From positions 1 to 64,000 of the forward strand of contig JANYFR010000054.1 in the NCBI GenBank assembly GCA_025362585.1: DNA of 64,000 nucleotides, given 5' to 3'. Each line of letters opens with the position of its first letter. Within the stretch, counting starts at the first letter, position 1. Below are positions 58,698 to 64,000 of the stretch, piece after piece. The notes under the pieces are model-generated. The model saw only the letters and a program-made list of their open reading frames with translations. It ran no database searches and was not told where the DNA came from. The stretch is from Acidimicrobiales bacterium. GTDB taxonomy: Bacteria > Actinomycetota > Acidimicrobiia > Acidimicrobiales > RAAP-2. The translations under genes were made by a program, and so were the position numbers.

Positions 58698-58703
58698 AGG
58701 TTA
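58698..58703 (-). promoter_or_regulatory. -10 box TAACCT, 6 nt before mshD ATG
   Basis: TAACCT-GCTGCC-ATG on the minus strand. Confidence 0.6.
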
Positions 58704-58713
58704 CCGGCGCCAC

Positions 58714-58902
58714 TCAGTCGGTTCGACCCGCGACGCGCGTAAGACGTCGCAGCAGCGCGCCGATCGTTCGCTCGGCGGCCACTAGCTCGCTGTAGATGTC
58801 GGGCGCCATCGCCGCGCCCTCGGCCTCGACGAGGGCCGTCACGCGCGTCGAGACCTCACTCAGCGTCGAGGTGATGGTGTTGAGTTCGCTCTGGATGCTC
58901 AT
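58714..58902 (-). CDS. Small conserved-type protein, 62 aa
   Basis: MSIQSELNTITSTLSEVSTRVTALVEAEGAAMAPDIYSELVAAERTIGALLRRLTRVAGRTD; amphipathic helical, fits between mshD and ygfZ. Confidence 0.6.
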   Translation of the reverse strand: MSIQSELNTITSTLSEVSTRVTALVEAEGAAMAPDIYSELVAAERTIGALLRRLTRVAGRTD

Positions 58903-58956
58903 CGAAGCCTTTGGTCGAGGTCGTGCGCCGCGTGCTGGCGCCTACAGTACTGGTCG

Positions 58957-59652
58957 ATGCACGAGTCGACGATGATCAGCGAAGCGCACCTCGAATGGTC
59001 GCGCCTCACGGTGCGCGGGCCGCAGAGTCTGGAGTTCCTCCAGGGTCAACTGAGTCAGGACCTGGCGTTGATGTCGGACGACCACGCGTGGGCCCTACTG
59101 CTCGCGCCCGACAGCGTGGTGATCTCGTCGCTCTACGTCACCAGGGTCGATGATGGATTCGACCTCGTCGTCCCCCGTAGCCTGGGGGAGGCGGCGCTGA
59201 CCCGACTTCGTCGTTTCCTGCTGCGAACAAAGTGCACCCTCGAACTCAGCGACGTCGAGGCGGGACCGTTCGCCACGGTCGTCGACCAGATCGCCGCGGG
59301 CGCGCCCGGCCCGAAGGAGTTCGCGCGCGCGCTGACGCCGCACTGTTTCGGCGCGTCGTTCGTCGCCGCGACGATCTCGTTCACGAAGGGCTGCTTCACC
59401 GGGCAAGAGTTGGTGGGTCGCCTCGACGCGCGACACTCGAGCGTGCCCTGGCGCCTAGTTCGGGTGACGGGCCCGACGGTCGCGCGCGTGGACCAGGTCC
59501 TCGGTCTGAAGGGTCCCGAGGGTCCTCGGGGCGTCACGTCGTGGACCGGCGACGGCGACGGCGTGATCGCGCTCGGGATCGCGCATCGCACCGTGCTCGA
59601 CCCCGTGGTGCTCGCCACCATTGACGACGTGCGCGTGGAGCCGATCGCCTGA
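58957..59652 (+). CDS. ygfZ: YgfZ/GcvT-like folate-binding protein
   Basis: LEFLQGQLSQD, hallmark KGCFTGQELVGRLDAR. Confidence 0.92.
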   Translation: MHESTMISEAHLEWSRLTVRGPQSLEFLQGQLSQDLALMSDDHAWALLLAPDSVVISSLYVTRVDDGFDLVVPRSLGEAALTRLRRFLLRTKCTLELSDVEAGPFATVVDQIAAGAPGPKEFARALTPHCFGASFVAATISFTKGCFTGQELVGRLDARHSSVPWRLVRVTGPTVARVDQVLGLKGPEGPRGVTSWTGDGDGVIALGIAHRTVLDPVVLATIDDVRVEPIA

Positions 59653-59697
59653 ACGGCGCGGCGCTCGCCGTTAACGTGGTGGGCAAGGAGATTGCTC

Positions 59698-60363
59698 GTG
59701 CGACTCAACATCGAAGGACTCTTCATCAAGATTTCGGGCGTGACCAACGAGGACGACGCCCTCTTCTCCATTGGCCTCGGGGCGACCGCGGTCGGCTTCG
59801 ATTTCACGCCGACGCCGCGCCAAATCTCGGCAGCGGCCGCCCACGACATCGTGCGACGACTCCCGAGCGGGGCCCTCTCGGTCGGACTCTTTCGAAACGA
59901 GATGCCCGAGCGCGTCGTTGAGATCGCGAACACCTTGGGGCTCAGCGCGGTCCAACTGGACGGACCGGTCACCGGGGCCTCGCTCGCCTACATCGCCGAA
60001 CGGGTGAACACCGTCATGCGCTCCCTGCCGAGCACCGGTAACCCCGACCTGGCGGCGCCCATCGTGGGCGTGGACTACTTGGTCCTACCCGAAGCCGACG
60101 ACCACGACTCGCTGGTGGACTGTCTCGCCATCTTCCTCGACGACGCCATTCGCACGCCCACGGTCGCCTCGGGCGGGCTGAACCCGTCCAACGTGGTCGA
60201 CGTGGTCCAGAACTATCCGGTGTGGGGCATTGACGTCCGCTCGGGCGTCGAAACGGCGCCGGGCGTCAAGGATCCGGTGTTGCTAGGCCGATTTATCGCC
60301 AACGCCCGATGGGCCTACGACAACAGTTACGTCGAACGCCACCACGACGAGTGGCCGCTCTGA
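59698..60363 (+). CDS. Divergent TrpF-fold protein (phosphoribosylanthranilate isomerase-like)
   Basis: IKISGVTNEDDALFSIGLGATAVGFDFTPTPRQIS and VASGGLNPSNVVDVVQNYPVWGIDVRSGVETAPGVKDPVLL match TrpF, but the catalytic Cys is Ser and the GGTG-type loop is absent. GTG start after AAGGAG; a TTG start at 59692 is also possible. Confidence 0.75.
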   Translation: MRLNIEGLFIKISGVTNEDDALFSIGLGATAVGFDFTPTPRQISAAAAHDIVRRLPSGALSVGLFRNEMPERVVEIANTLGLSAVQLDGPVTGASLAYIAERVNTVMRSLPSTGNPDLAAPIVGVDYLVLPEADDHDSLVDCLAIFLDDAIRTPTVASGGLNPSNVVDVVQNYPVWGIDVRSGVETAPGVKDPVLLGRFIANARWAYDNSYVERHHDEWPL

Positions 60364-61563
60364 TTAGGCCTCGAATCGTCTGAAGACCACGCTGCCGTTG
60401 TGGCCGCCGAAGCCGAAGGAGTTGGAGAGCACGACGTCGACCTTGGCGGCGCGCGGCGCGCCAATCACGACGTCGAGCCCGCACTCGGGGTCGACCTCGG
60501 TGGTGCCGGCCGTCGGGGGAATCAACTGGTGGACCAGCGTCAGGACCGAGGCCACGCCTTCGAGGGCGCCCGCCGCGGCGAGGCTGTGGCCGAGGTGGCC
60601 CTTGATCGACGTCACCGGCGGCACGTTGTCGCTAAAGACCTGGCGCACGGCGTAGGACTCGGCGAAGTCGTTGAGCGGCGTCGACGTACCGTGAGCGTTG
60701 ATGTGCGAGACGTCCGCGGCGGCGACGCCGGCGTCGGCGAGGGCGAGCTCCATGCAGCGAATCGCGCCGTGGCCCAAGGGATCGGGCGCGGTGATGTGGT
60801 GCGCGTCGGCGGTGGAGGCCGCACCGATCACCTCGGCGTAGATCGTGGCACCGCGCGCGAGGGCGTGCTCCCACTCTTCGAGTACCAGGATCCCCGCGCC
60901 CTCGCCCATCACGAAGCCGTCCCGGTTGACGTCGAAGGGACGTGAGAAGTCGGTACTGGAGAGCGCGGTCATGTTGCGAAAGCCGGCCTCGGCGATCTCG
61001 ACCATTACCGCCTCAGCCCCGCCCGAGACCGCGACGGTGCTCCGCCCGGACGCGACGAGGCGCGCGGCGTTACCGATCGCGTGCGTTCCCGCGGCGCAGG
61101 CCGTCGTCACGGTCTCGGCGGGACCGCCCAGGCCGAAGCGCATGGAGACCGCGGCGGTACCGGCGTTGGGCATCATCATGGGCACCAGGAAGGGCGACAC
61201 CCGATCGCGCCCCTTCTCGTTCAAGATTCGGTTCTGCTCGATGACCGTCTGGAGACCACCGATGCCGGTCGTCACGATACTGCCGGCGTCGAGAATCGGC
61301 CCGACGAGGCCGCTCTGGATCCAGGCCTCGTCGGCGGCCATCAGCGCGTAGAGCGTGAAGGGGTCGAAGCGGCGAAGCTCCTTCGGTCCACCGATATGGG
61401 TGGCGTCGAACGGGGCGATGCGCTTGGACCCCGGGGCGGTGCTCTTCGCGAGGGCCGACCACAGCGCCTCCACGCCGACGCCGGCGCACGAGAGCGCGCC
61501 GAGTCCCGTGACCGCGACGCGCAGGCCCTGAACCGGCCCCGAGGGGGTAACGGCGACGTGCAC
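60364..61563 (-). CDS. fabF: 3-oxoacyl-[ACP] synthase II
   Basis: VTTACAAGTHAIGNAARLVASG (Cys nucleophile), INAHGTSTPLND, IKGHLGHSLAAAGALE, LSNSFGFGGHNGSVVF. Confidence 0.97.
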   Translation of the reverse strand: MHVAVTPSGPVQGLRVAVTGLGALSCAGVGVEALWSALAKSTAPGSKRIAPFDATHIGGPKELRRFDPFTLYALMAADEAWIQSGLVGPILDAGSIVTTGIGGLQTVIEQNRILNEKGRDRVSPFLVPMMMPNAGTAAVSMRFGLGGPAETVTTACAAGTHAIGNAARLVASGRSTVAVSGGAEAVMVEIAEAGFRNMTALSSTDFSRPFDVNRDGFVMGEGAGILVLEEWEHALARGATIYAEVIGAASTADAHHITAPDPLGHGAIRCMELALADAGVAAADVSHINAHGTSTPLNDFAESYAVRQVFSDNVPPVTSIKGHLGHSLAAAGALEGVASVLTLVHQLIPPTAGTTEVDPECGLDVVIGAPRAAKVDVVLSNSFGFGGHNGSVVFRRFEA

Positions 61564-61802
61564 TACAGCTTGGCGTAGATCAGTTCGAAGGCTTCGCCGA
61601 CGGTGCGAATATCTTTCAACTCGTCCTCGGCGACTTCGATGTCGAAGGTCTCTTCGAGCGCCATGACGAGCTCGACCAGGTCGAGACTGTCGGCGCCGAG
61701 GTCGTCACTGAAGGACGCCTCCATCGTGATCTTGGCGGGATCGACGGCCAACACCTCGACGGCGTTGTCGGTAAATTTCGCTAAGGCTTCGTTGCGGTCC
61801 AT
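61563..61802 (-). CDS. acpP: Acyl carrier protein
   Basis: DDLGADSLDLVELVMALEETFDIEVAEDE; internal ATG start MDRNEAL. Confidence 0.97.
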   Translation of the reverse strand: MDRNEALAKFTDNAVEVLAVDPAKITMEASFSDDLGADSLDLVELVMALEETFDIEVAEDELKDIRTVGEAFELIYAKL

Positions 61803-61859
61803 GGTCCTACCCCTAATCGTCGGATGTCTCATCGTACTCAAAGGTCGCGGCGAGCGGGC

Positions 61860-62564
61860 TCAGTGGCCCATCGCCATGCCGCCGTCGACGCACAGCACGG
61901 CACCCGTGACGTACCGGGCCTGGGCACCGGCGAGGAAGGCCACGACGCCCGCAACGTCTGACGGAGTCCCAATCCGTCCCATGGGAATCATCGATTCCAT
62001 GGCCTCCTTCGCCGCGCCGAGATCGGTCGTCATGTCGGTATCGATGAGGCCCGGAGCAACGACGTTCACGGTCACGCCGCGAGACGCGACCTCCTTCGCG
62101 AGCGACCGGGCGAGGCCGACCAGTCCGGCCTTGGCGGCCGCGTAGTTGGCCTGACCCGGCACGCCGATGAAGGGGCTGACCGAACTGATGAACACAATCG
62201 ACCCGGCTCGGGCGCGCACCATTGAGGCCATCGCCGCGCGCGCGGTGTAGAAGGCGCCGTCGAGATTGGTGGCGATCACCTCGTGCCACTGCTCGTCGGA
62301 CATGCGCATTGCCAGCCCGTCGCGCGTCACGCCGGCGTTCACGACGGCCACCGCGACGGGGCCGAACTCCTCGATGGCGGCCTTGATGGCGCTCGTGACG
62401 GCGCCGGAGTCGGCGACGTCGACGGCGAAGGACTTCGCGCAGCCCGCCGGCGCGTCACCCGAGCGTGACAGCGCGACGACCTGATCGCCGTCGGCGACGA
62501 ACGTGGCGGCGATCGCCGCGCCGATGCCGCGACTGGCGCCGGTGACGAGGACGTGTCGGTTCAT
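61860..62564 (-). CDS. fabG: 3-oxoacyl-[ACP] reductase
   Basis: VLVTGASRGIGAAIAATF, NAGVTRDGLAMRM, SSVSPFIGVPGQANYAAAKAGLVGLARSLA. Confidence 0.97.
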   Translation of the reverse strand: MNRHVLVTGASRGIGAAIAATFVADGDQVVALSRSGDAPAGCAKSFAVDVADSGAVTSAIKAAIEEFGPVAVAVVNAGVTRDGLAMRMSDEQWHEVIATNLDGAFYTARAAMASMVRARAGSIVFISSVSPFIGVPGQANYAAAKAGLVGLARSLAKEVASRGVTVNVVAPGLIDTDMTTDLGAAKEAMESMIPMGRIGTPSDVAGVVAFLAGAQARYVTGAVLCVDGGMAMGH

Positions 62565-63490
62565 AAGGTGGTCTCCTCAAGTTCGAGCAGCGAAGCGAAG
62601 GAGAGTTGGACGGTGAAGGGACGAATCCGTTTCGTGAGACCCGTCAGCACTGCGCCCGGGGGCATCTCGACCGTCGTCGTCACGCTCTGTGGCAGCGCGA
62701 GCGTGGCGTCGAGGAACTGCACTGGCGAGGTCAGTTGGCGCGACAGGAGGTCGCGCCACTCGAGCGCCGACGTGTGCATCGTGCCGTCGACGTTGGCGAT
62801 GAGCATCGCCTCGGTGGTGCCCCACGTCACGTTGGCGAGCGCCTGGTCGAGTTCGCCCTGGGCGGGGACCATTAACGGGGAGTGAAAGGCGCCGCCGACG
62901 GCCAGCGGTGTCGCGCGACGCCAGCCCAGTTCCCGGTGACGCGCGAGCAGGTCGTCGAGGCCGCGACGGGTACCGCTGACGACGACCTGGCCGGTGCCGT
63001 TGATGTTGGCGACCCACGCCTCCTCGAGATGCTGGAGCTGTGCGCGAGCATCGTCGTCGCCGCCCATCAGGGCGACCATCGAGCCCTCGGTGGTCGCGGC
63101 GGCTCGCGCCATCGCGGCCCCGCGCACGCTAATGAGTCGGGCGCCGTCTTCGATGCTGACGAGGCCCGACGCGACGAGGGCCGAGAACTCCCCGAGGCTG
63201 TGACCGAGCAGGTACCGGGGCCGCACCCCGCGATCGACGAGCTCCCGGTAGCCAATAGTCGAGAGGGCGAAGGTGGCGATCTGCGCGCGGTCGGTACGCA
63301 CGACCTCGTCGTCGGAGGCGTCGAGCAGGAGTTCCGCGACGTCGACGCGCGCGACGTCGCTGATCTGGTCGACCACCGCCCAGTGCGGCGACGTCCGCCA
63401 GGCCCTCCCGGCGCCACCCGTCAAAGAGCCCTGGCCGGGGAAGAGCGCGACGACGTCGTCGCGAAAGTCGAGGGAGGCCGGTTCACGCAT
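62561..63490 (-). CDS. fabD: Malonyl-CoA:ACP transacylase
   Basis: VVALFPGQGS, LLGHSLGEFSALVASG (GHSLG), GAFHSPLM. Confidence 0.95.
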   Translation of the reverse strand: MREPASLDFRDDVVALFPGQGSLTGGAGRAWRTSPHWAVVDQISDVARVDVAELLLDASDDEVVRTDRAQIATFALSTIGYRELVDRGVRPRYLLGHSLGEFSALVASGLVSIEDGARLISVRGAAMARAAATTEGSMVALMGGDDDARAQLQHLEEAWVANINGTGQVVVSGTRRGLDDLLARHRELGWRRATPLAVGGAFHSPLMVPAQGELDQALANVTWGTTEAMLIANVDGTMHTSALEWRDLLSRQLTSPVQFLDATLALPQSVTTTVEMPPGAVLTGLTKRIRPFTVQLSFASLLELEETTL

Positions 63491-63506
63491 GTTCACAAAG
63501 TTATAG

Positions 63507-63590
63507 TGCCCGGAGTGGGACTCGAACCCACACACCCTCTCGAGTAAAGACTTTTGAGGCCTCCGCGTCTGCCGATTCCGCCATCCGGGC
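63507..63590 (-). tRNA. tRNA-Leu (anticodon CAA)
   Basis: GCCCGGA...TCCGGGC acceptor stem plus A discriminator; anticodon loop CTCAAAA; TTCGAGTCC T-arm; long variable arm; 84 nt. Confidence 0.95.
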
Positions 63591-63627
63591 TGCGGCGACC
63601 ACGGTAGCAGTCCGTAAGGTGACGGGG

Positions 63628-64000
63628 ATGAGAGCGACGCTCTGGCGACAGGAGATCGAACTTCGCCACAGCGTGCGGACCTCGTATGAACACCACCAGC
63701 GCCGTACGCGCCTCTACTTGCGAATTGAGCACGACGGCGCGTCGGGCTTTGGCGAGGTCGCGCCCCAGCCAACGGCGCTACACGGCGACCCGGGCCTCGA
63801 GGACGTGCTCGACGAAGTACGGCGCTTCGTGCTACCCCAATTCGTCGACGTCGTTCGTCGAGAACGCGGCCTGCCGTCGTGGAGTCGGGTCGCGCGCTTT
63901 GCGGGCCCGCGTCGCGCCAGTGGGTTCGCCGTGGCGCTGCTCGAGATGGCCCTGCTCGATCGCGAACTGGAGGTGACGGGCGAGCGGGTCGAAGAGCGCT
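63628..64000 (+). CDS. menC: o-Succinylbenzoate synthase-like, N-terminal part (runs off window)
   Basis: MRATLWRQEIELRHSVRTSYEHHQRRTRLYLRIEHDGASGFGEVAPQPTALHGDP; enolase-superfamily N-terminus, open to the window end. Confidence 0.75.
   Translation, partial: MRATLWRQEIELRHSVRTSYEHHQRRTRLYLRIEHDGASGFGEVAPQPTALHGDPGLEDVLDEVRRFVLPQFVDVVRRERGLPSWSRVARFAGPRRASGFAVALLEMALLDRELEVTGERVEER

Noticed and set aside
1-64000. CRISPR arrays, transposons, prophage, toxin-antitoxin or defence islands
   Set aside because: No regularly spaced repeats, no transposase/integrase/Cas-like translations; gene content is housekeeping or metabolic throughout.
6-64000. Abundant short TCGA/GCGC/CGCG palindromes
   Set aside because: Expected background in a high-GC sequence; only the 30420 palindrome and two longer stem-loops stood out by position.

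Overview
The window is gene-dense, high-GC and mostly core actinobacterial chromosome. A deep-branching lineage such as Acidimicrobiia is my inference, not a search result. I found no CRISPR array, transposase, integrase or prophage. Main contents, left to right: a trehalose-type segment (HAD-IIA phosphatase, OtsA, GH15); an EthA-like BVMO, quinone oxidoreductase and ACT-domain malic enzyme; an MMPL transporter and three secreted proteins; an ABC exporter, InhA-like enoyl reductase and F420:NADPH reductase; MshC; a block ordered like M. tuberculosis (thrS-HIT-PI synthase-patA-pimA-...-pdxS-pdxT-yebC-ruvCAB-yajC-secDF-relA-hisS-aspS-rarA-alaS-ruvX-mltG-aroE); two RodA/FtsW paralogs flanking a bifunctional-nuclease gene; ppk1; a polyprenol-P-mannose synthase; menF/menG; mshD; ygfZ; a TrpF-like gene; fabF-acpP-fabG-fabD; tRNA-Leu(CAA); and a partial menC. 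The observations most worth a second look are: (1) a repeated promoter architecture, TANNNT + 6 nt + ATG/GTG, at a dozen genes, implying widespread leaderless transcription; (2) a conserved-looking M48/HtpX-like membrane protein between pimA and pdxS whose HExxH is HCLAR, a candidate pseudoprotease; (3) a TrpF-fold protein lacking the catalytic Cys and the GGTG-type phosphate loop; (4) a 29-bp divergent ppk1/ftsW-like intergenic region with two -10 boxes 4 bp apart. No obviously new multi-gene defence or mobile system is visible. All calls come from reading the sequence and the ORF translations; no search was run.
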